Source: Lantana camara (taxonomy: Eukaryota > Streptophyta > Magnoliopsida > Lamiales > Verbenaceae). Taken from it: a stretch of DNA of 64,000 bases. The stretch lies in contig CM074864.1 in the NCBI GenBank assembly GCA_037501455.1, forward strand, positions 36,606,001 through 36,670,000. The letters are read 5' to 3'. Shown here piece after piece: positions 12,869-23,051 of this stretch; position 1 is the first letter of the stretch; each line of letters begins with the position of its first letter. The position numbers were made by a program, and so were the translations under genes. The notes under the pieces were generated by a model. The model made no database searches, was not told where the DNA came from, and saw nothing but the letters and a program-made list of their open reading frames with translations.

Positions 12869-13393
12869 CCCCCTCATTTTATCTTTTAGTTTGCAGGTTT
12901 TCTTTTGGGCTTGAGCTAGGCGGAAGTGAGTCTTCTGAGTCACTCTTGTCAGTCTAGTTGGTGATAGGATGCATTTGTCGCATACTCTACTTACGTTATG
13001 TATTTATGTTTCGTACTTGAAGATTATGTTTATGTTCTACGTATACTTAAACCCGTGTGGGGGTAGTAAGCCGGTACTGGGATATTATTACATATTATGA
13101 AGATACTTATGCTATGCCATTATGTTCGATTACAAATTGATATTCGGGATTAGGTATCTATGCTAGTTGAACCCGTCACCTATTCTGCATGTTGTTTTAA
13201 TTGGTTCGCTATTTGTTGATGATTGTTTAAATTGCTTCCGCGCTCTGAGTTTGTCAAGTTAGATCCGCCTAGCCTAGTGTGTGAGTTGGTCTCCCGTTCG
13301 CTATGATTCGGATTCGGGCATGGACTTTCTATTTCATGACCGGGTCTGGGTCCTAGTGCGGGGGATGTGCTATCCTCCGTCTGGGGTGCTACA

Positions 13394-15335
13394 CTGACCG
13401 GCCTCGTCTCCAACTGGATCAAAATTTGTGCAAGGAATGTGAAGTGAGACTCAATATGACCAATTAAGACGCTCGGCAATGTAATGATCATGATATGAAT
13501 GCATAAGAAGTGATATTATGTCATGGAAATGTTCTTACGCACGATTAATGCCTTTAAGACATATAACCAATCATTCTATACATTATAAGAAGCGTTCATA
13601 ACACATACTCTAGCATGCATACTATTCATATAAGTCATAAAGAAGGAGAAAGGCATCAAGTAGGTTCCATATATGAAGCAACAAAGCATGCATTTATATT
13701 CTTGGAGCAAAGATGACATATTGACCATAACTCGGAAAATAATGCACGAAATCATGCCAAAGTTCATAACATATATGTCAACTTATAATATGACATGTTA
13801 ATGAAGTGTACATACCGGAAATGAGTCAAGAAATCCATGCAAATTAGGTTTGAAATTGGAATTTTCATGTAGAATGAGGGAGGGTCGCGGCCGTGACCCA
13901 TTTCGTTCATGAAATGGTAGCGGCCGCTACCCCTATTTTTGGCCGAATTTTTTGTGAATTTTCAAATCTCGAAACATGGCCAAATTTGGGTAGAGGGCAC
14001 GACATGATTTAAACATAATTTAGGTCGCGGGCACGACCTGAAGTTCAGCCTAAAAAATGTGAGTGAGTCGCGGACGGTACCAATTTCCTTCATGATTCGA
14101 TCGCGGCTGCGATCGGCTCGTTCCAGCAGCAAAAACAGAGCCAAAACAGGGGAAAAACCACAAAGCTTCCACTATAAAGATAAACATGATCAGGTACAAT
14201 TTACCAACAAACATACAACAAAACCGCACCAAAGTAACCCTCAAACATCCATCAAAGAATTCCAAACTTGATCAAAGTAGGCAAGAGCTCATTTCTTCCA
14301 GTTTTCTTCAAAACTCATTAGTGGCAAGTCATTAAAACTTCAAATACCATAAAATAAATGATCATAAATGAAATAAAAAAGCTAAGGTGATCACTTTCAT
14401 GCCATAAAATAGTCAAAATCATCAAAGGATTCATGATATCAAGAAAATAGCTCCAACCCTAACTATTCAATCATGCCTTCCAAGATCCATGCATACATGC
14501 TTAAAATTAGGGACACATGGTTTAAAATGACCGTTAATGAATTTATATAACAACCTTAAACTCATCTTTTGAATTGGTTGAAGGTTGGAAGAGATTTGAG
14601 CCCTTAATCTCCAAGCTCTGTGGGGTTGCAAAAATGGGAGTGGAAGCTGGAACTTTGGCTGAATTTTTCTCTTGTGTGTGGAGTGTGTTTCGGTTGGGGA
14701 TGATTAGGGCTGATAGAGGGTTAACTTAGGTTTCCAAAAAGTCAAACCATGGTTAACTTGGTTAAGTATGGTGGGAGATATGGCCATTTTGGTGAGATGT
14801 GGTAGTTTTGGCGGATGGATCACATTTCGGTTGAATTTCGGAGGTTCTAATAATTTTTGAAAAATATAAGGCTAAGTTCATTAAACCTGAATCTTCAATA
14901 CGAGTTCAACGAAGTTGACGGAACTCGATTTCGAGTTCCCGAGCTCAAGATATCACATACGGAACCAAGGGTGCGCTAATTGCTCATAGGCCCCTGTTTT
15001 GGATTCCAAGATCGAAATTAATTCAAAACGCATGTAATAAATCCAAAATCATGAATCGAGCATAAATACACATTCATATCATGTATATCTCCAACATATT
15101 AAATTTCCACAAAATTTTGAATTCATTTCATATAGAAACGGCAAGCGATCATAACATTCATGCGCAATTAGTTTAAATATTCGTATAATTCATAAGAAAT
15201 TTCAAACAACTCAATTTTTCAAGAATTTCAAATAATATAAAATAAAATGAATAATGATGTAATTAAAGTAAATTAAACGCGCACGTAATTACCACATAAG
15301 CCATACCTTTACGACTGAAAAGTCGAGGTGTTACA
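13394..15335 (-). repeat. Element B, 3' LTR (right part)
   Basis: Bases 13394..13398 are the G target-site duplicate. From 13399 the sequence matches the C right LTR from about 52976 onward and ends GTGTTACA at 15335. The LTR head carries a perfect hairpin CGACT/AGTCG. It is AT-rich with a palindrome array at 13882..14114. No gene is seen. Confidence 0.85.
13882..14114 (-). repeat. GGTAGCGGCCGCTACC-type palindrome array, LTR B
   Basis: GC-rich dyads stand out in AT-rich DNA: GGGTCGCGGCCGTGACCC (13882..13899), perfect GGTAGCGGCCGCTACC (13916..13931), AGGTCGCGGGCACGACCT (14022..14039), and GATCGCGGCTGCGATC (14099..14114). The arms differ between units yet remain complementary. Matching arrays lie in both LTRs of C. 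Confidence 0.75.
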
Positions 15336-15476
15336 ACCTCTTCCCTTTAAAAAATTCTGTCCTCGGATTCACTGATTGCCCGGAAATAACTCGTGATGGA
15401 ATCTCCTCATCTTATCCTCTGTCTCCCACGTAGCTTCTTCAGTTTTATCACTTCTCCATAATACCTTAACTAGTGG
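15336..15476 (-). pseudogene. pol: Element B pol, C-terminal end (chromodomain)
   Basis: Read on the minus strand this is the end of the chromodomain-like tail (LVKVLW ... TWETEDKM ... HELF), with a stop codon at 15371..15369. The polypurine tract TTAAAGGGAAGAGG lies just before the LTR. The coding sequence continues at 25934 on the far side of element A, which landed between the codons for Pro-Leu-Val in the chromodomain. Confidence 0.85.
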
Positions 15477-16515
15477 TGTGACACCCCGACTTTCAGACCG
15501 TACAGGTATGACGTATGTGCGCATTTAAAATTATTATTTACGCATTTTATATTTATTCTAATTGTTTATTTGAATTATTTAATCTTAATTCTTATATGAA
15601 TTATTTGAATGTACATGAAATATTTGAATTATATGTCAAAAATTTGCCTCAAGTGGTTTAGGATATGTGAAGTTGTAACATCCCGACTCACAGTCGGTAC
15701 AGGTAAATTATATGATTTAATATTATTTGCGTTTTAGATTATTTGTATAGGACTATTTTGAATCAATTACGCTCATACGGATTATTTGGATTAAAGTTGC
15801 ATGAGTGTTATTCGTTTTAAATTGGGTTGGCCTTATTTGAGCTGTAATTGTTGAACCGAACCAACTTGGACCGGGAACCTTGAACCGAACCCGTGAACCA
15901 ATCGGTCCAGCCCTTAAAGGCTGAACCATTTTCCTTCTCTTTCATTTTACGTTCAACAAGCAGCAACTCTAGAGCCAAGAGCCAAAACCCCAAGATTTGA
16001 TCATCAAACTTTCCAAGCCAATAACTCTCTCGTTTCTTCGTCTTTTCTCGAACTTAGGTAGGTTTCGGAATCCCCTCGTCGTGCTCTTCGATTCCATGGT
16101 TTAATTTCTGAGTTTGGTGTGAGTTTGTTTTGCTTTTGCTCCCATACGTGAATAGTAAGGGTTTAGCTTTAATGGTGATTTCTTGCTCTTTGCTTGAGAT
16201 GATTGATTCCTAGTTTCTTGTAGGAGTTGTGTAGGTTATATATGTTGCATTTATTGCATTTTATCTTTGGTTGGGTGAGCATTTATTGATGATCATGATT
16301 CTAGCTTGAACTTTTCATTCATTTGATCATGGCTTTTAATTCCATTTTCTTGAGCTATTTGAGTGACAACATGTTAAGTATGATTTATTTGAATTGTGTG
16401 TGCATTTTGAGAAGTTGTGGCAATTTATAAGGTTGGTTTTTGGCCATTTTTGGCACTTTTTCGAGCTTCCCCTGTTTTCTGTGATAAATTCTGTTCCAGC
16501 TTTTCGAACCAGGCC

Positions 16516-16785
16516 GGAACGGCCGTTCCCGCCCCAGTTTTAAACTGGGAACGACCGTTCCCAGGCCATACTGTTCTTGACCGAGAGTGGGAACGACCGT
16601 TCCCAGTTGTACTGGGAACGGGAACGGCCGTTCCCATTGCCGGAAACCATTCTTTTGAAAAAGAAATCCGCGGGGGTGGATTTTTACTTTGAAAAAAATC
16701 CATGGGGGTGGATTTGAGGCAGTAGCTTCTGAAAAATCCATGGGGGTGGATTTTCCCCTTTGGAAAAATCCATGGGGGTGGATTT
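16516..16785 (+). repeat. Double palindrome array, A 5' LTR
   Basis: Four GGGAACGRCCGTTCCC dyads lie at 16516..16529, 16547..16562, 16589..16604 and 16620..16635. Four AAATCC(R)(Y)GGGGGTGGATTT dyads follow at 16664..16683, 16696..16715, 16734..16753 and 16766..16785. The first word is shared with LTRs G and D, the second with LTR F. Confidence 0.85.
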
Positions 16786-17861
16786 TCCCCTTTGAAGAAT
16801 TCAAAACCTAGAAGCTGCTACTGCTTCTCTTTGCTTTAATTACGCATTTTTATGACTTTAATTGCTTCTCTTTTGCATGATTAATTGTTATAACTTAATT
16901 GTTTTGCGTACTAAATTGTGATTAAATATGTTGTGCTATAACTATGCAATTATATGACTTAATTGTGATAGTTTTTTTTGTGAACATGATCCATATGCAT
17001 TTTGCCGGGCGTCTTCTTTGGTACATTGTTGAGTCTAAGTCTCGGGTCTTGTCTTCTTTTGTTTCAGAGCCTCTTCCGGAAGTTCGTGAGCCCGAGGTTT
17101 AAGTGTTCGTTCGCCCGTTTTGCCTTCCTTCTACTTTTGCAAAGGTGAGGTTAGGATCCTTTGTATTAGATAAGCGACCTAAGACCTATTACGTGTTGTT
17201 TCTTACCCTGTATGCGAATATATATACTTATATATATATGTATTAAATACGAGTGCTTAAGGTATGTTATGATTTTGTGAAATAAGCTTTACGTCTTCGA
17301 AATTGGTATAAGTATTGGCATAAGTAAGCTATACTTTGAAATTCGTTAGTCATCTGTGTTATGTTTGAGCGAGTTGTACCCTGAAAGATGGGAATTTGGT
17401 TTGATTTTGTTTGTTGGGCCCGGAGACGTGGGTAAGGGAGACCCGGGACGACCACGGGGTCGCCGGTTATGACCCCTGTGCACGTTCTCATTTGAGGTAT
17501 TCACGTGCGACCTATGGAGGTTGGGAAGGCGTGGTATCTTGAGCCCTCGGTGGATAACCGGGGAAGGCATATCGTGGGTTAGCTGCCCCGTATGTGTTTG
17601 GTAATGTAGGTGTTAGGGTTTGATTCCCGATACACCATGGATGTGGGGTGGATGTGATTTGAATTTGATTTTATGTTATGTTTGATGGAGTAAGGGATAG
17701 TCCGTTCTCGCCGGACTTATGTTTATGTTATGTTTGATAGATTATGGATCGAGATAGGTTTTCCTTTATATTATATGCTATCTTTGGAAAATGATTTGGG
17801 TATGAAAAACCCTATCCTCGATTCATGACTATCACCTTTGTAATATGCTTTGCTCCCTACG

Positions 17862-17914
17862 TATTTAAGTGTGGGTGTGCGTTTAGCCCCCTCACTCAGT
17901 CGAGCTTTGACTGA
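17862..17914 (+). promoter_or_regulatory. TATA box and R-region stem-loop, A 5' LTR
   Basis: TATTTAA (17862..17868) is followed 34 nt from its start by TCAGTC / GACTGA around a 7-nt loop (17896..17914), preceded by CCCCCTCAC. A plant TATA box typically places the RNA start about 30 nt downstream, so the hairpin would lie at or next to the 5' end of the genomic RNA. Confidence 0.65.
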
Positions 17915-18361
17915 CCCTCTCTTTTCCCACCTTCAGTGCAGGTTGTTTCGAGCTAGGCGGGGAAGTGCGAGTCTTGGTCTTGTACTTGTGTGTCTAGGTC
18001 GAGTTGCATCCATACTTCTTGCATTTTGGTTACTCTTATTATGTATTTGATGTTAGAATTATATTTTGCTGAATTATGGGCTTTTGATGTATATACTCGA
18101 TCTTTTGGGCCGTGAGGCCATTGTACATGATATAAGTGTTAGTTATAGAGCTCTTTTCGATCCTTATGTTATGGCTTCCGCATTTATGTGGTTTTATTTG
18201 CGCGCTCTGTCCGAGTTTTAGCCCCGCTTAGCCTAAGGAGTGAGTGTAGGTTCCGTTCGCTTAGACTTGGACTCATGTATGGAAATCCATTTCATATGTG
18301 GGTTCGGGTTTAAGTGCGGGGGATGTGGTGGCCCACCGCTCCGGGCGTCACATCCTTAAAG

Positions 18362-18373
18362 TGGTATCAGAGC
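18362..18373 (+). other. Primer-binding site of A (tRNA-Met initiator)
   Basis: TGGTATCAGAGC, 9 bp after the 5' LTR, is complementary to the 3' end of plant initiator tRNA-Met and primes minus-strand DNA synthesis. Confidence 0.93.
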
Positions 18374-18548
18374 TCTCGGTTGCAAAACCGGAGCTCTAGG
18401 GTCGAGTCGGGTGAGTCTAGGTCGTTCGGCTTAGGTCAACGTGTTTCTATGCATTTATGTGATTATTGGTTATCTTCTTGTTAATCGTGTACATGAACAT
18501 GTACTAACCCTCACGCATATGAATTGGAATCTTTTTCTTTGTAGAAAT

Positions 18549-19232
18549 ATGCCTCCCCGAAGACACCACCGCCGAGATAGATCTCCGGAACATCGTCATC
18601 ACCGAGATCATTCTCCACACCCGGAAGATAATAATCCACCACCACCACCCCAAATGGATCCGGGCAATTTCATGGAGAGATTAGCGGTATATTTGGAACA
18701 AAGGGCTCAGGAAAGAAACAATGCACCTCCAGCTGGGAATCATGGAGGAAATCTAATTACAGCTGCTCTCCGGGAGTTTAAGAACCAAAATCCACCGGTT
18801 TTCGTGGGTGGAAATGATGTCCAAGCAGAAGAATGGCTCGTGCAAACTAACCGGATATGGAATCTCATACCGTGTGGGACTATGGAGAAGCTACAATGCA
18901 CACTTACCATGATCCAGGGCCAAGCTTATAGTTGGTGGTCAAGTTTGCAAGGAAGATTAGAGGCTACCGAGGAGGAGATCACGTGGGAGGTGTTTGTTCG
19001 TGAATTCAAGAATAAATATATTCCCAAAGCTACAAGAAATCGAAGGGTGAGAGAATTTATGGAGCTCAAACAAGGTGGTATGTCCGTCACTGATTATATC
19101 AATGAGTTTGAAAGGCTCTCTCGTTATGCCCCGAACATTGTCAATGATGATGAAAGCAAGGCTTCTCAATTCCTCCAAGGACTTCGGGAGGATATGAAAG
19201 ATGCTCTAGAGGCTTCTAACACAAGTACTTAG
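18549..19232 (+). pseudogene. gag: A Gag, N-terminal part, ended by an amber codon
   Basis: Gag is the capsid protein that packages element RNA. I choose the ATG at 18549 because relatives C and H also begin MPP followed by a basic stretch; 36 further codons are open upstream. Residues 1-25 are Arg/His-rich, then Pro-rich, and from about residue 60 comes the retrotransposon Gag fold (EEWL, QGQAYSWW, WEVFVREFKNKY, YINEFERLSRYAP). The frame ends at TAG 19230..19232, in the place of a Trp codon in C and H (NTW). The frame is otherwise open to 23024, so one base change separates Gag's nucleocapsid and Pol from this start. Confidence 0.9.
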
Positions 19233-19259
19233 GCGAAAGTCACGGACAAAGCTCTAAGA

Positions 19260-22200
19260 GTGGAAGAACGGGTTGTGATGAGGAGGAAGAGTACTTATAC
19301 CGGACAAGGGTCTAGCTCGGGGAATTTTAATAAATTCGGGAAAAGGCCGGCATTTAAAACATTTCAACAAGCCAAGCCTCAAAATAAACAACCTCGACCC
19401 GCGGGACCCAATCAACCGAATCGACCTTTAGCACTTCCGGCTCCACCTAAAGTGCAATGTACCTATTGCAAGGGTCCTCATCACGTGGATAATTGCTTTA
19501 GGCTTCATAAGAGGTGTTTCATTTGTGGGGCACAGGATCATATGGTGAACACATGCCCGAAGAAGCAAGATAACCCGAGGCCTGCAATCCAAGCTAGGGC
19601 TTACGCATTGGGAGTTGAGGAAGAGCAAACTGTGGAAATCGACCCAAATGCCGTGATCGAAGGTACTATAAGCATTCATGGCACTACATTACATGTATTA
19701 TTTGATCCCGGGGCCACTCATTCCTTTATTTCCCGGGATATTGCCGCTTCTATGTGCTTGCCTATTTCCTTGTGTGCGCATGATTACGTGGTTAGCTCCC
19801 CTTTTGGTGGTAGTTTAGTAACTTGCAGGGTTTTTCGGGGTTGTCCGGTTAGCTTCGAAGGCCGAGTTTTCCTCGCAGATTTGATTGAAATGCCGATGCA
19901 GAGGTATGATGTAATCTTGGGTATGGATTGGTTGTATGAACATGGGGCTCAGATGGATTGTCGGGTTAAGAAAGTTTCTTTTGGTTCAGTGGTGTTTAAG
20001 GGCGAAAAGGTGAAGTTAAGCCCGTTTATTTCTTTTGTGGAGGCGAGTAAACTGGTCCGGGACGGTGCGACAGGTTTCGTGCCCTATCTTTTGAATAGAC
20101 CGAAGGATCAGGCCAAACTTGAGGAGACGGAGGTCGTGCGAGAGTATATCGATGTTTTCCCTGAGACTTTGGGTTCTCTACCGCCTGATAGGGACATCGA
20201 GTTCGTAATTGACCTTTATCCCGGAGCAGAGCCTTTCTCGAAGACTCCCTACAGAATGGCTCCTGCAGAGTTAAAGGAGTTAAAAACGCAGCTTGATGAG
20301 CTTTTAGCTTGCGGGTACATCCGCCCGAGCACTTCTCCGTGGGGTGCTCCCGTTCTATTTGTAAAGAAGAAGGATGGGACGTTACGGATGTGTATAGATT
20401 ACCGTGAGCTGAATCGGATGACAGTGAAGAACAAATACCCTTTGCCTCACATCGAGGAGTTATTTGATATTCTGCAAGGCTCGAAAGTCTATTCCAAGTT
20501 AGACTTGAGGCAGGGTTACTACCAACTACGTATTAGGGAGGAAGATATTCCGAAGACTGGTTTTAATACGCGCTATGGGCATTTTGAATTCGTTGTCATG
20601 CCGTTTGGATTAACTAATGCTCCAGCCGTGTTTATGGACATGATGCACCGAGTGTTTAGGCAGTTTCTTGACAAGTTCGTGGTTATATTTATAGACGACA
20701 TTCTGGTGTATTCTAAGTCCGCTGAAGAGCACGCTCAGCATCTTCGGATCGTTTTGGAAACTTTGAGGGAACACAAGTTGTACGCAAAATTCAGCAAATG
20801 CGAATTCTGGATCGATAGAGTTGTATTTTTGGGTCATATAATTTCAGGCGATGGGATTGAGGTTGATCCATCTAAGGTTGAATCCGTGCTTCATTGGGAG
20901 AGACCTAGAAATGCCTCTGAGATTAGAAGCTTTATTGGGTTGGCCGGCTACTATCGAAGATTTGTTAAGGATTTTTCTAAAATTGCCGCTCCATTGACTC
21001 GTCTGACTAAGAAGGAAGTGAAATTCGAATGGGATGATAAGTGCGAGGCGAGTTTTCAGACATTGAAGGTGAAATTAACTTCAGCACCGGTTCTTACTTT
21101 ACCCGAGGGTACCGAGGGTTATGCGGTTTATACAGATGCTTCGAAAGAAGGTCTTGGTTGTGTTTTGATGCAGCACGGTAGAGTGGTAGCTTATGCTTCG
21201 AGGAAATTGAAGGAGCATGAGAAGAATTACCCTACCCACGATCTCGAGTTGGCTGCCGTTGTGTTTGCTTTGATGAAGTGGCGACATTATCTCTACGGTA
21301 CCACGTTCGAGGTATTTACAGATCACCAAAGCCTCAAGTATCTCTTTTCTCAGAATGATTTAAATGTAAGACAGAGGCGCTGGATGGAGTTGTTAGAGGA
21401 TTATGATTGCACCATTCAGTGCCATCCGGGTAAAGCAAACGTGGTCGCCGATGCCTTGAGTAGAAAAGTGAGTGTGGCTAATTTGGAAGCAGGTTCTCCA
21501 AGTTCGGGATCAGAGATCTTGGTTTCGGGAACTTGGTTGGCTAATCTTACAGTAATACCAGATTTGAAAGGACAGTTGTTGGAAGCACAGAATTCAGATG
21601 CAGAAATTCAAAGGTTGGTAGCTCGTTTCAAGAACGACCCGAATTCTAAGTTTGGATTAGATGATTCCGGTTTGTTAAGGTTCAAAGCGAGAATATGTGT
21701 CCCAGAAGAGCTCAAGAGGATTGTACTTGAGGAGGCACATCGCTCGAGGTATTCAATTCATCCGGGAGGTACTAAGATGTATCGGGACCTGAAAGAGAAA
21801 TTCTGGTGGAATGGCATGAAAAGGGACGTCGCGAACTTCGTGAAGCGATGTCTGACGTGTCAAAAGGTGAAAGCAGAACACCAGAAGCCGGGAGGAACTC
21901 TCCAACCACTTCCTATTCCCGAGTGGAAGTGGGAGCAAGTGACTATGGACTTCGTGTCCGGCTTGCCTAGAGTTAAAGGAGGGTTTGATGGAATTTGGGT
22001 AATTGTCGACAGACTGACTAAGTCTGCCCATTTCCTTAAGGTTCGGATGTCCGAGAAAGTTCCAAAGCTAGCCGAGTTATATGTTCGAGAGATTGTAAGA
22101 CTACATGGAATTCCGGCTAGTATCGTTTCGGATCGGGATCCACGGTTTACTTCGATCTTCTGGCAGAATCTCCAAAAATGTTTGGGCACCAGGCTCAGGT

Positions 22201-23024
22201 TTGGCACCGCTTCGCATCCTCAAACGGACGGTCAATCTGAAAGGCTAATTCAGTACTTAGAGGATATGCTTCGGTCGTGTGCTTTGGATTTCCAGGATAA
22301 GTGGGATGAGCATCTGGCTCTAGTTGAATTTGCTTATAACAACAGTTATCAGGGTTCGATTAAGATGGCTCCTTATGAAGCACTTTATGGAAGGAAGTGT
22401 AGGTCGCCTTTGTTTTGGGATATCGAGGATTGGAGATGGACCGAAGAGAATAAGCTTGAGAGGGCCGAGCCTAAAGAAAACATTGTTGCTACTATTGAGA
22501 AGGTTCATACGATTAGACAAAGAATGAGGGCAGCTCAGGCTCGACAGAAAAGCTACGCCGATAAGAGAAGAAGGCCCTTAGTGTTTGAGGTCGGAGATAG
22601 AGTTTTTCTAAAGGCATCTCCAAGGAAAGGCTTCACTCGAATAGGTAAAGGTGGAAAGCTCAGTCCACGATACCTAGGTCCATTTGAAATTTTGGAAAGA
22701 ATTGGAGAAACGGCGTACAGATTGGATCTCCCACCGAACTTGACCGGGATACACAACGTTTTTCATGTTTCTCAGCTCCGCAAGTACCATCCCGATGAGG
22801 CAACTATTCTTCCAGTTGAAGAGGTTCAGTTAGAGACGGATTTAACTATAGAAAAGCATCCGGTTGCAATTCAGGACCGGAAGATGCAAGAATTGAGAAA
22901 ACGGCAAATTCCTTTGGTCAGAGTACTTTGGAGGGATCAGAAATCCGAGGAATCGACTTGGGAAACTGAGGAGAAAATGAGGAATTTATATCCGGAGTTG
23001 TTTGAGGACTCGGTTCGGACTTGA
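19260..23024 (+). CDS. pol: A Gag C-terminus-Pol polyprotein (nucleocapsid, protease, RT, RNase H, integrase, chromodomain)
   Basis: The 1,254-residue frame (open from 19233) makes the replication enzymes. Zinc knuckles lie at residues 67-99, the second a canonical CX2CX4HX4C. Protease is at about 148-156 with DPG where DSG/DTG is usual. RT spans about 315-500 with FIDD at 477-480. RNase H begins about 620 (YTDAS). Integrase has HHCC ligands H827, H834, C864, C867 and the catalytic triad D897, D958, E994, spaced D-X35-E. A chromodomain-like tail occupies 1198-1250 ([19 protein letters not shown]), which in chromoviruses directs insertion to chromatin. It stops just before the polypurine tract. 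All catalytic motifs look intact, but translation from the gag start is blocked by the amber codon. This Met is only the first in the frame and not a likely natural start. Confidence 0.93.
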   Translation: MEERVVMRRKSTYTGQGSSSGNFNKFGKRPAFKTFQQAKPQNKQPRPAGPNQPNRPLALPAPPKVQCTYCKGPHHVDNCFRLHKRCFICGAQDHMVNTCPKKQDNPRPAIQARAYALGVEEEQTVEIDPNAVIEGTISIHGTTLHVLFDPGATHSFISRDIAASMCLPISLCAHDYVVSSPFGGSLVTCRVFRGCPVSFEGRVFLADLIEMPMQRYDVILGMDWLYEHGAQMDCRVKKVSFGSVVFKGEKVKLSPFISFVEASKLVRDGATGFVPYLLNRPKDQAKLEETEVVREYIDVFPETLGSLPPDRDIEFVIDLYPGAEPFSKTPYRMAPAELKELKTQLDELLACGYIRPSTSPWGAPVLFVKKKDGTLRMCIDYRELNRMTVKNKYPLPHIEELFDILQGSKVYSKLDLRQGYYQLRIREEDIPKTGFNTRYGHFEFVVMPFGLTNAPAVFMDMMHRVFRQFLDKFVVIFIDDILVYSKSAEEHAQHLRIVLETLREHKLYAKFSKCEFWIDRVVFLGHIISGDGIEVDPSKVESVLHWERPRNASEIRSFIGLAGYYRRFVKDFSKIAAPLTRLTKKEVKFEWDDKCEASFQTLKVKLTSAPVLTLPEGTEGYAVYTDASKEGLGCVLMQHGRVVAYASRKLKEHEKNYPTHDLELAAVVFALMKWRHYLYGTTFEVFTDHQSLKYLFSQNDLNVRQRRWMELLEDYDCTIQCHPGKANVVADALSRKVSVANLEAGSPSSGSEILVSGTWLANLTVIPDLKGQLLEAQNSDAEIQRLVARFKNDPNSKFGLDDSGLLRFKARICVPEELKRIVLEEAHRSRYSIHPGGTKMYRDLKEKFWWNGMKRDVANFVKRCLTCQKVKAEHQKPGGTLQPLPIPEWKWEQVTMDFVSGLPRVKGGFDGIWVIVDRLTKSAHFLKVRMSEKVPKLAELYVREIVRLHGIPASIVSDRDPRFTSIFWQNLQKCLGTRLRFGTASHPQTDGQSERLIQYLEDMLRSCALDFQDKWDEHLALVEFAYNNSYQGSIKMAPYEALYGRKCRSPLFWDIEDWRWTEENKLERAEPKENIVATIEKVHTIRQRMRAAQARQKSYADKRRRPLVFEVGDRVFLKASPRKGFTRIGKGGKLSPRYLGPFEILERIGETAYRLDLPPNLTGIHNVFHVSQLRKYHPDEATILPVEEVQLETDLTIEKHPVAIQDRKMQELRKRQIPLVRVLWRDQKSEESTWETEEKMRNLYPELFEDSVRT

Positions 23025-23039
23025 GGGCAAGTCCTTTTT

Positions 23040-23051
23040 AAGGGGGAAGGA
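23040..23051 (+). other. Polypurine tract of A
   Basis: AAGGGGGAAGGA directly precedes the 3' LTR at 23053 and follows the pol stop by 15 bp. Confidence 0.88.

Larger units (their letters stand above)
73..13393 (+). mobile_element. G: solo LTR, split by element F
   Basis: The LTR starts TGTGATGCCCC at 73 and ends GGGTGCTACA at 13393. The 5-bp TSD CTGAC lies at 68..72 and 13394..13398. The two parts, 73..1490 and 11939..13393, total about 2.87 kb. No primer site or coding region belongs to G, so it is a solo LTR left by LTR-LTR recombination. Element F (1491..11933) later inserted into it. The host sequence across the TSD matches the LTR of element C, so G sits inside the LTR of element B. 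Confidence 0.88.
15477..18352 (+). repeat. A 5' LTR, with a second LTR-like head
   Basis: The LTR begins TGTGACACCCCGACTTTCAG. At 15674 a second head-like block, TGTAACATCCCGACTCACAG, begins and again runs into TACAGGTA. The first 200 bp resemble the head of B/C LTRs, the second the head of the H LTR, so the LTR may be chimeric. It holds palindrome arrays (16516..16785), a TATA box and stem-loop (17862..17914) and ends GGGCGTCACA. No gene is encoded. Confidence 0.92.

Noticed and set aside
16385..16804. Paired 91-139-residue frames on both strands of LTR A
   Set aside because: They arise from the palindrome arrays, which read open on both strands, and repeat exactly in the other LTR.
18362..18373. 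tRNA-Met gene fragment
   Set aside because: Only the 12-bp primer-binding complement is present, placed next to an LTR; no tRNA body.
19230..19259. Programmed amber read-through between gag and pol
   Set aside because: The stop lies within gag before the zinc knuckles, and relatives have Trp at this codon.
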